Part shown: in pieces, positions 33,753 through 41,487 of the stretch
How positions within the stretch are numbered: the stretch's first letter is position 1
Layout: every line of letters begins with the position of its first letter
NCBI GenBank assembly: GCA_035555795.1
Contig: DATMGE010000045.1
Span: 20,008 to 84,007, forward strand
Length of the DNA stretch: 64,000 nt
Source: RCIO01 sp035555795
Lineage (GTDB): Bacteria > Pseudomonadota > Alphaproteobacteria > Rhizobiales > Rhizobiaceae
Direction of reading: 5' to 3'
The notes under the pieces: generated by a model
Database searches by the model: none
Told to the model about the DNA's origin: nothing
The model's input: the letters and a program-made list of their open reading frames with translations, nothing else
Made by a program: the position numbers and the translations under genes

Positions 33753-34982
33753 ATGGCCATGCCGCAACGCGCTACCATCGACCGCCGGCTTCCGGTGACG
33801 GTCCTGTCCGGCTTTCTGGGGGCCGGCAAGACCACCCTTCTCAACCACATCCTCAATAATCGCGAGAACCGCCGCGTGGCGGTGATCGTCAACGATATGA
33901 GCGAGGTGAACATCGACGCAGCACTTGTCCGCGATGGCGGCGCGAACCTGTCGCGTACCGAGGAGCAATTGGTCGAGATGACCAATGGCTGTATCTGCTG
34001 CACGCTGCGCGACGATCTTCTGGCGGAAGTACGCCGGCTCAGCAGCGAGAACCGTTTCGACTATCTGCTGATCGAGGGGACCGGCATTGCCGAACCGCTG
34101 CCGGTGGCGACCACCTTCGATTTCCGCGACGAGAATGGTGACAGCCTGTCCGATCTCGCCCGGCTCGATACGATGGTGACCGTGGTCGACGCCGCCAACC
34201 TGCTGCGCGACTATGCCTCGCACGACTTTCTGCGCGACCGGGGCGAAACGGCCGGCGAGGGCGACGGCCGTGCGCTGGTCGACCTTCTGGTCGAGCAGAT
34301 CGAGTTCGCCGACGTGGTCATCCTCAACAAGGTGTCGGATGCCTCCCGGCAGGAGCTGAAGCTGGCGCGGCAGATCGTGCGCGCGCTCAATGCCGATGCC
34401 GAGATCATCGAGACAGATTTCGCCCGCGTGCCGCTCGACAAGGTGCTCGACACCGGGCGTTTCGATTTCGAAAGGGCACAGACGCATCCGCTCTGGTTCA
34501 AGGAACTGAACGGCTTTGCCGACCATGTGCCCGAGACGGAGGAATATGGCATCCGCTCCTGCGTCTACCGCGCCCGCCGTCCGTTCCATCCCGGGCGATT
34601 TCGGACATTCATCGACCGCGCATGGCCGGGCGTGGTGCGCGCCAAAGGGTTTTTCTGGATCGCCACGCGCCCGCATCATGTCGGCGAACTCAGCCAGGCG
34701 GGCGCGCTGGTACGCACGGAAAAACGGGGCCTGTGGTGGGCGTCGGTGCCGAAGACCCGCTGGCCGGACCATGACGAATGGCGTGCGGCGATGCAGCCCT
34801 ATCTCGACCCGATGTGGGGCGACCGGCGTCAGGAACTGGTCTTCATCGGCAGCGACCCGATGGATGAGAAAGAAATCCGCGCCGCGCTCGACGCCTGCCT
34901 CGTGGACGAGACGGAATATGTGCCCGGAAGCTGGCGCGACCTGCCCGACCCCTTCCCGCGCTGGGAGCAGCACGCCGCATGA
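33753..34982 (+). CDS. COG0523 family GTP-binding zinc metallochaperone
   Basis: A 409-residue G3E GTPase. Walker A is GFLGAGKTT (residues 20-28), the metal motif CICC is at C80-C83, IEGTGIAEP is the Walker B region and ILNKVS the guanine-specificity motif. The C-terminal CobW_C domain spans about 265-400. COG0523 proteins move zinc (or another metal) into target proteins during starvation. Being next to aztD and a Zur-like site points to zinc. An ATG at 33759 is also possible. The stop overlaps an ATG (ATGA, 34979) of a short possibly broken frame. Confidence 0.9.
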   Translation: MAMPQRATIDRRLPVTVLSGFLGAGKTTLLNHILNNRENRRVAVIVNDMSEVNIDAALVRDGGANLSRTEEQLVEMTNGCICCTLRDDLLAEVRRLSSENRFDYLLIEGTGIAEPLPVATTFDFRDENGDSLSDLARLDTMVTVVDAANLLRDYASHDFLRDRGETAGEGDGRALVDLLVEQIEFADVVILNKVSDASRQELKLARQIVRALNADAEIIETDFARVPLDKVLDTGRFDFERAQTHPLWFKELNGFADHVPETEEYGIRSCVYRARRPFHPGRFRTFIDRAWPGVVRAKGFFWIATRPHHVGELSQAGALVRTEKRGLWWASVPKTRWPDHDEWRAAMQPYLDPMWGDRRQELVFIGSDPMDEKEIRAALDACLVDETEYVPGSWRDLPDPFPRWEQHAA

Positions 34983-35053
34983 AGCTCGACGACATAAGAT
35001 GGGCGCTGGGAGAGATCGCCGCGGCGGTCATCCGCAACCCCCATCATAATTGC
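34979..35053 (+). pseudogene. Possible truncated small gene coupled to the COG0523 gene
   Basis: An ATG overlaps the COG0523 stop in an ATGA arrangement, and the first 20 or so codons (MKLDDIRWALGEIAAAVI) look like a real alpha-helical protein start. After about residue 21 the frame enters low-complexity and repeat sequence and ends at 35263 with no sensible protein. It may be the remnant of a coupled gene cut by a repeat insertion. I cannot name a parent family, and chance is possible. Confidence 0.25.
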
Positions 35054-35326
35054 GATTGTCATCCCCGGCTGAACTACCGGCCTCGCGCACAGCAGGAAGA
35101 CGATGCGAGGGACAGAGGGAATGCGGACGCGGTTTCCTCTGTGGCACACCCCCACCGTTACCCTCCTCACAAAGGGGAGGGTAACGCCAGCGTCTCAGAA
35201 TCCCCCCCTTGTGGGAAGGGTAAGGTTGGGAGTCCACCTCTCCGGCCGCTCATCAGGAGATAATCCGCCGGGCATCCGCCTGCGGCAGGATGTCCGTGCT
35301 TTCCGGCGACGCGCTTCCTACATTGC
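35054..35326. repeat. Intergenic region with a dispersed-type palindromic repeat
   Basis: No credible gene. The core is a perfect 10-base-pair hairpin, gttaccctcc (35157-35166) with ggagggtaac (35176-35185). A related block with ccccccttgtggg and aagggtaaggttggg follows at 35201-35231. Blocks of this kind, pairing cccctt/gtgggg words, are dispersed through many Rhizobiales genomes in intergenic sites. The 35054-35150 stretch is unassigned. Confidence 0.5.
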
Positions 35327-35353
35327 TTGGGATTGAGCAACGGGAGCGCGTGC

Positions 35354-36721
35354 GTGGATACAGCGACCATTCCCTTCGAGCCGCCGGCGCCGAAACCGCG
35401 TCAGGTGCCGCCGTCCTTCCTCGAAATGGTGCGGATCGTCTACCGCAACCCGCTCGAATTGTGGGGCGAGCCGTCCTACAACAAGCCGTGGATCTCGGTG
35501 AACGGCGCGGGCGGCCCGCTGGTCATCGCCAACGATCCGGGCCTCATCCGCCATATCCTCGTCGACAATGCCAAGAACTACCGCATGTCCACCGTGCGCC
35601 AGAAGGTGCTGCGGCCGATCCTGCGCGACGGGCTGCTGACGGCGGAAGGCGACATCTGGAAGCGCTCGCGCAAGGCGATGGCGCCCGTCTTCACGCCCCG
35701 CCACATCTTCGGCTTTGCCCGGCCGATGCTGGACCGCAGCCGTGCTTTCGCTGAACGCTACCGTGACGGCGAGACCGTCGACGTGGCGCGCGATATGACC
35801 AGCCTCACCTACGACATATTGGCCGAGACGCTGTTTTCCGGCGAGATCGCGGCACCGCCCGGAACCTTCGAGGCGCAGATCGACCGGCTGTTCGAGACGA
35901 TGGGGCGCGTCGATCCGCTCGACCTGCTGCGCGCGCCCGACTGGCTGCCGCGCATCACGCGCATTCGCGGGCGGCGCACCATGGCCTATTTCCGCGGCAT
36001 CGTGGCCGACACGATCCGGCAGCGCTCGGAGAAGCTGGCGCGCGCGGGCAATGCGCCGCAGGATTTCCTCACGCTCTTGCTCAAGGCGGAAAGCCCGGAC
36101 GGGCTGACGCGCGGTGAGGTCGAGGACAATATCATCACCTTCATCGGTGCAGGCCACGAGACGACGGCGCGCGCGCTGGGCTGGACGCTCTACTGCCTCG
36201 CCAACTCGCCGGCGGACCGCGCCGTGGTGGAAGCCGAGATCGACGCGGTGCTGGCGCGCGAGCCCGATCCCGCCAAATGGCTGGAGGCGATGCCGCTGAC
36301 CCGCGCCACCTTCGAGGAGGCGATGCGGCTCTATCCGCCCGCGCCGTCGATCAACCGCGAGCCCATCGAAGAAGATAGCTATGGCGACCTGATCCTGCGC
36401 AAGGGCGCGACCGTGCTCGTCATGCCCTGGACCGTGCACCGCCACCGCGCGCTGTGGGAGCGGCCCGACGCCTTCATGCCGTCGCGCTTCCATCCCGAAA
36501 ACCGCGACCGGATCGACCGCTACCAGTATTTGCCCTTCGGCGCTGGGGCTCGCATCTGCATCGGCGCTGCCTTCGCCATGCAGGAGGCGGTGATCGTGCT
36601 CGGCGTGCTGATGTCGTGCTGGCGCTTCGACACGGTCGCGGAGACGAAACCATGGCCGGTGCAGAAGCTAACGACACAGCCGGAAGGCGGCTTGCCGATG
36701 CGGGTTACGAAGCGCCCTTGA
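35354..36721 (+). CDS. Cytochrome P450
   Basis: A 455-residue soluble class I-like P450. The heme loop FGAGARICIG puts the thiolate ligand at C402; the I helix has GAGHETTA, the K helix EAMRLYPPAP (ExxR), and PDAFMPSRFHPENRD is the conserved meander region. The length and the sequence around residues 20-60 resemble the bacterial CYP group related to fatty-acid P450s. No ferredoxin gene is adjacent. The start is a GTG at 35354 with cgggag 8 bases before; a TTG at 35327 is a weaker alternative. The toxin-antitoxin pair starts 32 bases downstream. Confidence 0.93.
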   Translation: MDTATIPFEPPAPKPRQVPPSFLEMVRIVYRNPLELWGEPSYNKPWISVNGAGGPLVIANDPGLIRHILVDNAKNYRMSTVRQKVLRPILRDGLLTAEGDIWKRSRKAMAPVFTPRHIFGFARPMLDRSRAFAERYRDGETVDVARDMTSLTYDILAETLFSGEIAAPPGTFEAQIDRLFETMGRVDPLDLLRAPDWLPRITRIRGRRTMAYFRGIVADTIRQRSEKLARAGNAPQDFLTLLLKAESPDGLTRGEVEDNIITFIGAGHETTARALGWTLYCLANSPADRAVVEAEIDAVLAREPDPAKWLEAMPLTRATFEEAMRLYPPAPSINREPIEEDSYGDLILRKGATVLVMPWTVHRHRALWERPDAFMPSRFHPENRDRIDRYQYLPFGAGARICIGAAFAMQEAVIVLGVLMSCWRFDTVAETKPWPVQKLTTQPEGGLPMRVTKRP

Positions 36722-36753
36722 TTTCTGCTGGAATAATTGTATATTTTCTTTCT

Positions 36754-37140
36754 ATGGAAAACGTTCATCATATCCAGCCGCGCGGGGGAAATCCGAACCC
36801 CACCGCCGTCGCCGCCAAGGCGCTGCTGCGGGCTGCCGCACTGCTCGGCATGACGGCCCGGGAGCTTGCGCCGGTCGTGGGTCTTTCCGAGGCCAGCCTG
36901 TCGCGGCTCAAGAAGGGCGAGAGCGTCGCCCTTGCCGGCAAGCCCTATGAGCTCGCGCTGCTCTTCATCCGGCTCTACCGGTCGCTGGATGCGCTGACCG
37001 GCGGCGACGACGCCGTGTCCCGCGCCTGGCTGCGTGCCGACAATCTGGCGCTGGGCGGCGCGCCGGCCACCCGCATCGCAACGATCGACGGTCTCGTGCA
37101 TGTCCTTGCCTATCTGGACGCCCGCCGCGCTCCGCTCTGA
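36754..37140 (+). CDS. Antitoxin of an Xre-RES toxin-antitoxin pair (MbcA/ParS/Xre family)
   Basis: A 128-residue antitoxin. The N-terminal half is an Xre-like helix-turn-helix (LLGMTARELAPVVGLSEASLSRLKKGES), the C-terminal half a DUF2384 domain (ALLFIRLYRSLDALTGGDD, AWLRADNLALGGAPATRI) that plugs the toxin active site. The preceding 32 bases are A/T-rich, with tgtatatttt resembling a -10 region where the antitoxin could autoregulate. The toxin gene overlaps by 41 bases. Confidence 0.9.
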   Translation: MENVHHIQPRGGNPNPTAVAAKALLRAAALLGMTARELAPVVGLSEASLSRLKKGESVALAGKPYELALLFIRLYRSLDALTGGDDAVSRAWLRADNLALGGAPATRIATIDGLVHVLAYLDARRAPL

Positions 37141-37903
37141 AGCGCAGGCGCTTGCCGGCGACTGCTGGCGTCTGGTCGAGGCGCAGCACCGCATCTCCAC
37201 GATGAAGCTTGTCGACACGCTGGAGGAGCAGGCGCTTCTGGAGGCCGAGCTGGAGCGCACCAAGCCGCCCGGCCCGCCCGAATGCGCGCATCTGGACTAT
37301 CTGCTGGCGACGCCCTTCCGCTACGGGCGCTATCCCGGCAGTTCGCGCTTCCGCCGCGAGGGCATGACGCCCGGCGTCTTCTACGCCAGCGAAGCGGTGG
37401 AGACGGCAGTGGCCGAAACCGCCTTCTACCGGCTGCTCTTCTTCCGCGACAGCCCGGCGACACCCTATCCGGCAAATCCGCTCGAATTCACCGCCTTCCG
37501 CACGCCCTATGCGGCGGCCGCCGCCATCGACCTGACGGCTGCACCCTTCGACCGGGATGCGGCGCGCTGGGCCGATCCCTATGACTACAGCCACTGCCTT
37601 GCGCTGGCCGACGCTGCGCGTGAGGCCGAGATCGCTGTCATCCGCTACCGCTCGGTGCGCGACTCCGCCGGCGGCGCCAATCTGGCGATCCTGTCCTGCC
37701 GCGCCTTCACCACTGACCGCCCACAGGCCTTCATGACCTGGCGGCTCGCCATCTCTGCGCGAGGTGTCAACGCAATCTCGGACTGGCCGAACACGCGCCT
37801 CGCGCTGCCGGCAGCCTCTTTGCCGGCGATCCGCGGTTCGGGAATCAGCCGCGCCCGTAAAACACATTCGCCACATGCACCGGCCAGCGGCGGGGCAGGA
37901 TAG
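37100..37903 (+). CDS. RES-domain toxin (NAD-degrading type)
   Basis: A 267-residue RES-domain protein. The start MSLPIWTPAALRSEAQALAG is the normal one for this group and lies inside the antitoxin gene (41-base overlap). The RES core LATPFRYGRYP, SRFRREGMTPGVFYAS, AVETAVAETAFYR carries the conserved Arg, Tyr and Glu that form the NAD-binding site; RES toxins such as MbcT and RES-Xre deplete NAD+. The C-terminal about 30 residues look unrelated to the family, and the gene runs 59 bases into the end of yraN on the other strand, so its native end may have been altered. Confidence 0.88.
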   Translation: MSLPIWTPAALRSEAQALAGDCWRLVEAQHRISTMKLVDTLEEQALLEAELERTKPPGPPECAHLDYLLATPFRYGRYPGSSRFRREGMTPGVFYASEAVETAVAETAFYRLLFFRDSPATPYPANPLEFTAFRTPYAAAAAIDLTAAPFDRDAARWADPYDYSHCLALADAAREAEIAVIRYRSVRDSAGGANLAILSCRAFTTDRPQAFMTWRLAISARGVNAISDWPNTRLALPAASLPAIRGSGISRARKTHSPHAPASGGAG

Positions 37904-38222
37904 CAACGAGGTCGAAGCGCAGCGACAGGCGGGCATGATCGGGCTGGTGCGCCAGCCACAGGTCGGCCGCACCCTCGATGCGGCGCTGCGCCGTGGCGCT
38001 CACCGCCTCCATGGCCGCGACGAGATCCGGGCGCACCTTCACCTCCACGATCAGGACGAGGTCGCCGCGCCGGGCGATGAGGTCGATTTCGCCGAGTGGC
38101 GTGCGATAGCGCGTGGCGACGACGCGATAACCTTTCAGCCGGAGCGCCCAGCCGGCCAGCCATTCGCCGCGATGACCCCGGCGGTGGTGGCGTTGGCGGC
38201 GTGTGCGGACCGTTTCATTCAT
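37845..38222 (-). CDS. YraN family (UPF0102) endonuclease-like protein
   Basis: A 125-residue protein with the PD-(D/E)XK nuclease-like core GEIDLIARRGDLVLIVEVK. The family has unproven function and is regularly next to rsmI. RHHRRGHRGEWLAGWALRLKGYRV is the family N-terminus. It overlaps rsmI by 8 bases and converges on the RES toxin gene, with a 59-base tail-to-tail overlap. Confidence 0.9.
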   Translation of the reverse strand: MNETVRTRRQRHHRRGHRGEWLAGWALRLKGYRVVATRYRTPLGEIDLIARRGDLVLIVEVKVRPDLVAAMEAVSATAQRRIEGAADLWLAHQPDHARLSLRFDLVAILPRRWPVHVANVFYGRG

Positions 38223-39159
38223 CGCGCAGTTCAAGCAGGCGCTTGTAGAGGTCGGCCTTGCGCATTCCGGTGGTGCGGGCTGCTTCCGCCGCTGCGCGCG
38301 ACGCGCCCATCTCGGCATCCAGCGCACGCAGCAGCGCGTCCACATCCGCCGCTTCCGCAGGGGCCGCCACAGGCGGCCCGACGCAGACCACGACCTCGCC
38401 CTTCGGCGCGCCGGCTTGCGCATAATGCTCAGCAAGCCCGGACAATGGGCCGGTGCGTATCTCCTCGAAAGCCTTGGTGAGCTCACGGCACATGGCGGCG
38501 GGGCGGTCGCCCAGAACGGCGGCCATTGCGCGCAGGCTGTCGGCAAGGCGGCGGGGCGATTCGAAGAAGATCAGCGTACCGGGGACGGTTCGAAGCTCTT
38601 CCAGACGCGTATTGCGCTGGCCATCCTTCACCGGAAGGAAGCCGGCAAAGAAAAACGAATCCGAAGGCAGGCCCGATGCAGTCAGTGCGGCCAGCGCGGC
38701 GGATGCGCCGGGGATCGGCACCACCTTCAGCCCGGCATCGCGCGCGCTTTCGACCAGCCGGAAGCCGGGATCGGAAACGAGCGGCGTGCCGGCATCGGAG
38801 ACCAGCGCCACCGACTTGCCCTGCGCGATCGCCGCGAGCAGCTTCGGCCCTGCCTCGTCGGCATTGTGTTCGTGATAGGCGGTGGCGCGGCGCGCAATGC
38901 CGTAGCGGGCAAGCAGCACGCGCGTCACGCGCGTATCCTCGCAGGCGAGGATATCGGCGGCGGCCAGCACTTCCAGTGCGCGGATGGTCATGTCGCCGAG
39001 ATTGCCGATCGGCGTCGCGACGAGATAGAGGCCGGGTTCCAGCGGTGGGGCGCGGAACGTCGCCTGCCCGATCAGGAAGCTTGCATCATCGGCCAAGGCG
39101 ATGCCCCGCCCGCATGTAACAGGATTTGACAAAAGGTCGCGGGAACCTTCCCGCCGCAC
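38215..39159 (-). CDS. rsmI: 16S rRNA (cytidine(1402)-2'-O)-methyltransferase
   Basis: A 314-residue tetrapyrrole-methylase-fold enzyme that 2'-O-methylates C1402 in the ribosomal P site. GLYLVATPIGNLGDMTIRALE, CEDTRVTRVLLARYGI, VSDAGTPLVSDPG and FYESP-like FFESPRR are the family motifs in order. The assigned start is GTG at 39159; a TTG near residue 10-11 (LSNPVTCG) is an alternative, and no ATG is present before the fold. Coupled to yraN downstream. Confidence 0.94.
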   Translation of the reverse strand: MRREGSRDLLSNPVTCGRGIALADDASFLIGQATFRAPPLEPGLYLVATPIGNLGDMTIRALEVLAAADILACEDTRVTRVLLARYGIARRATAYHEHNADEAGPKLLAAIAQGKSVALVSDAGTPLVSDPGFRLVESARDAGLKVVPIPGASAALAALTASGLPSDSFFFAGFLPVKDGQRNTRLEELRTVPGTLIFFESPRRLADSLRAMAAVLGDRPAAMCRELTKAFEEIRTGPLSGLAEHYAQAGAPKGEVVVCVGPPVAAPAEAADVDALLRALDAEMGASRAAAEAARTTGMRKADLYKRLLELRDE

Positions 39160-39194
39160 GAACGCTGTGGGGGAAAGAACAAGCGGAGGAAGCC

Positions 39195-39416
39195 ATGTCT
39201 CTCATCGTCTCCGACGTATTCGAACCCTATTATGACGGAAAGGATGCCGAAAAGCGTATCCGTCAGCGCGCCAGATCGGCAACCACCGCGTCCAGCACGA
39301 TCATGCCGGACGGCGTTGCGCGCAAGCGCGAATTGCCGATCGGTTCCACGAGACGTTCCTCCTGGAGCGCAGCGATGCGGGATGAAGAGAGCGGCCGCCC
39401 CGACAGCGCCTCATAG
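39195..39416 (+). CDS. Small unassigned frame in the rsmI-hemW gap, possible gene fragment
   Basis: An ATG with a strong ggagga ribosome-binding site (39185-39190) in the gap between the divergently oriented ends of rsmI and hemW. The first 25 codons (MSLIVSDVFEPYYDGKD, then EKRIRQRA) have ordinary protein-like composition; after about position 39263 the frame lies antisense within hemW and is probably meaningless. It may be a short real peptide or the 5' fragment of a lost gene. I do not recognise a family. Confidence 0.25.
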   Translation: MSLIVSDVFEPYYDGKDAEKRIRQRARSATTASSTIMPDGVARKRELPIGSTRRSSWSAAMRDEESGRPDSAS

Positions 39417-40420
39417 CGCGCGAGGTCGATGCCCTCCACCAGCCGCAGGCCCATCAGCAGGAATTCGTCGGCCTCCTCGTCGCGCGTCAGTGTTTCGCCG
39501 CCGATCACGCCGTGGCCGGCTGCTTCCACGCGCTCAAGCCACGACTCGGGAAGCCTCTCGGTGAAGGTGACGATGCGCGTGTCGTCCTCGACGAAGCGGC
39601 CATGCGCGCCCGGCCCGATGCCGACATATTCGCCATAACGCCAGTAGACGAGGTTATGGCGGCTTTCGGCACCCGGCCTTGCATGGTTCGATATTTCATA
39701 GGCCGGCAAGCCTTGGGCCGCCGTCACCTCCTGCGTGATGGCGTAGAGCTCGGCGCCAATCTCCGGATCGGGTATGGCGAACTTGCGTGCCTTGTGCAGC
39801 GCGTGGAAGGGCGTGCCTTCCTCGATGGTGAGCTGGTAGAGCGACAGATGGTCGGCCGCATGGCCGATCGCCTCTTCCAGTTCGGCCGCCCAGGTGTCCG
39901 GCGTCTGGCCCGGTCGGGCGTAGATCAGGTCGAAGGACAGGCGCGGAAAGGTCTCGCGGGCCAGCCGGATCGCTTCCAGCGCCTGCGCGACATCATGCAG
40001 CCGCCCGAGAAAGCGCAGATCCTTGTCGTTCAACGCCTGCACGCCCAGCGAGACGCGGTTGACGCCGGCGTCGCGATAACCGCGGAAGCGGGCGGCCTCC
40101 ACCGAGGACGGATTGGCTTCAAGCGTAACCTCGATGCCGGCCGGAACGGTCCAGTGGCGCGCGACCGAATCCAGCACCGCGCTGACCGTGGCGGGGTCCA
40201 TCAGCGAGGGCGTGCCACCGCCAAGGAAGATCGATGTGACGGCGCGGGGCCCGGTGCGTTCGCGCATCGCGGCCATTTCGCGCTCGAAGGCGGCGGCGAA
40301 GCGCGGCTGGTCCACCGGCCGATGCCGGACATGCGAATTGAAGTCGCAATAGGGGCATTTGGCGGCGCAGAAGGGCCAATGGATGTAGACGCCGAAGCCG
40401 GGGTCGGAAGGCAGGGTCAT
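39263..40420 (-). CDS. hemW: Radical SAM heme chaperone HemW
   Basis: A 385-residue radical-SAM protein. The cluster motif is CAAKCPYCDF; FLGGGTPSLM, SLGVQALNDKDLRFLGRLHD and GPGAHGRF follow in the order of the family. It belongs to the HemN-like group now regarded as a heme chaperone rather than coproporphyrinogen oxidase; the cysteine of the HNxxYW region is absent, as expected. It overlaps rdgB by 4 bases. Confidence 0.93.
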   Translation of the reverse strand: MTLPSDPGFGVYIHWPFCAAKCPYCDFNSHVRHRPVDQPRFAAAFEREMAAMRERTGPRAVTSIFLGGGTPSLMDPATVSAVLDSVARHWTVPAGIEVTLEANPSSVEAARFRGYRDAGVNRVSLGVQALNDKDLRFLGRLHDVAQALEAIRLARETFPRLSFDLIYARPGQTPDTWAAELEEAIGHAADHLSLYQLTIEEGTPFHALHKARKFAIPDPEIGAELYAITQEVTAAQGLPAYEISNHARPGAESRHNLVYWRYGEYVGIGPGAHGRFVEDDTRIVTFTERLPESWLERVEAAGHGVIGGETLTRDEEADEFLLMGLRLVEGIDLARYEALSGRPLSSSRIAALQEERLVEPIGNSRLRATPSGMIVLDAVVADLAR

Positions 40421-41055
40421 TTCTTCCCCAGCATCGCCTTTTCGAACAGGGCGAAGGAGCGGGCGCGGTGGGAGAGCGGGGTCTCGACGCCGTTCTTTTC
40501 GTCCTGGTCCATCTCACCGAAGGTGCGGTCGAAGCCGTCCGGCATGAAGACGGGATCGTAGCCGTGGCCCTTGTCGCCGCGCGGCGGCCAGACGAGCGTG
40601 CCGTTCACCTCGCCACGGAAATAGTCGGCATGGCCATCCGGCCAGGCGAGGCAGAGCACGGAGACGAAATGCCCCGTACGGGCGTCGGGCGCCAGGGCGC
40701 CGGCGGCGCGAAGTTTATTCTCGGTCTTCTCCATCGCCATGGCGAAGTCGCGGCCCGACCCGTCGGGCTTTTCGGCCCAGTCGGCGGTGTAAACGCCCGG
40801 CGCGCCGCCCAGCGCATCGACGCAGAGGCCGGAATCGTCCGACAGGGCCGGCAGGCCCGTCGCCTCGGCTGCCGCAAAGGCCTTGATATAGGCGTTCTCC
40901 TCGAAGCGCGTGCCGGTCTCCTCCGGCTCGGGCAGGTCGTATTCGGCGGCCGAGCGCGCCTCCAGCCCATAGGGTGCGAGAAGTGCCGCGATCTCGGCCA
41001 ACTTGCCCTTGTTGTGGCTCGCCACCACGATGCGCGTCCCGTCCAGCTTTCGCAT
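40417..41055 (-). CDS. rdgB: XTP/dITP diphosphatase
   Basis: A 212-residue house-cleaning nucleotide pyrophosphatase that removes ITP, dITP and XTP. VVASHNKGKLAEI, TGTRFEENAYIKA, LSDDSGLCVDALGGAPGVYT and GHGYDPVFMPDG are the complete signature. The ATG at 41055 overlaps the VOC-gene stop as TGATG, so it is preferred to the ATG 12 bases upstream. Confidence 0.95.
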   Translation of the reverse strand: MRKLDGTRIVVASHNKGKLAEIAALLAPYGLEARSAAEYDLPEPEETGTRFEENAYIKAFAAAEATGLPALSDDSGLCVDALGGAPGVYTADWAEKPDGSGRDFAMAMEKTENKLRAAGALAPDARTGHFVSVLCLAWPDGHADYFRGEVNGTLVWPPRGDKGHGYDPVFMPDGFDRTFGEMDQDEKNGVETPLSHRARSFALFEKAMLGKK

Positions 41056-41483
41056 CACAGACCCCATATGCGCGGTTCCGCGAACTCGATGGAGTTGCCT
41101 GCGGGATCGCGGAAATAGATGGAACGGCCGCCGGCCGGCTCATCCTTTTTTACCGGCCAGCGGAAATCGGCCTCGATGGCGACGCCATGCGCTGCCAGAT
41201 GCGCTTTCCAGCGGTCGATCTCCTCGCCGCTGGCGCGGAAGCACAGATGCCCCTCGCCGGTCATGCCGTGCGGCGGCACGGGCAGGCGCGCATCGGGCAC
41301 CGGCGGCTTCATCGTCTCGGCAGCGTTGAACAGCAAAAGCACGCCCTCGCCGCAGCGGAAGAAGACGTGCCGCCCGTCAACCTTCGTCAGAAGTTCCAGC
41401 CCCAGCACATCGCGATAGAAAGCTTCCGCCGCATCGAGATCGTCGACATAGAGTGCCGTTTCGAGGATGGCGGCGGGGGTCAT
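41055..41483 (-). CDS. VOC family (glyoxalase/bleomycin-resistance fold) protein
   Basis: A 142-residue vicinal-oxygen-chelate protein. ILETALYVDDLDAAEAFYRDVLGLEL and SIYFRDPAGNSIEFAEP are the two family ends; GEGHLCFRA supplies a central His. The substrate is unknown; possible members are dioxygenases, glyoxalase-like enzymes or resistance proteins. It is inserted between rph (4 bases upstream) and rdgB (1-base overlap), genes that are usually adjacent, and is co-transcribed with them. Confidence 0.88.
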   Translation of the reverse strand: MTPAAILETALYVDDLDAAEAFYRDVLGLELLTKVDGRHVFFRCGEGVLLLFNAAETMKPPVPDARLPVPPHGMTGEGHLCFRASGEEIDRWKAHLAAHGVAIEADFRWPVKKDEPAGGRSIYFRDPAGNSIEFAEPRIWGL

Positions 41484-41487
41484 CGCC

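Noticed and set aside
37034..37099. A longer N-terminus for the RES toxin starting at 37034
   Set aside because: The extra 22 residues overlap deeper into the antitoxin gene and do not resemble the family, while ATG 37100 gives the usual start MSLPIWTP.
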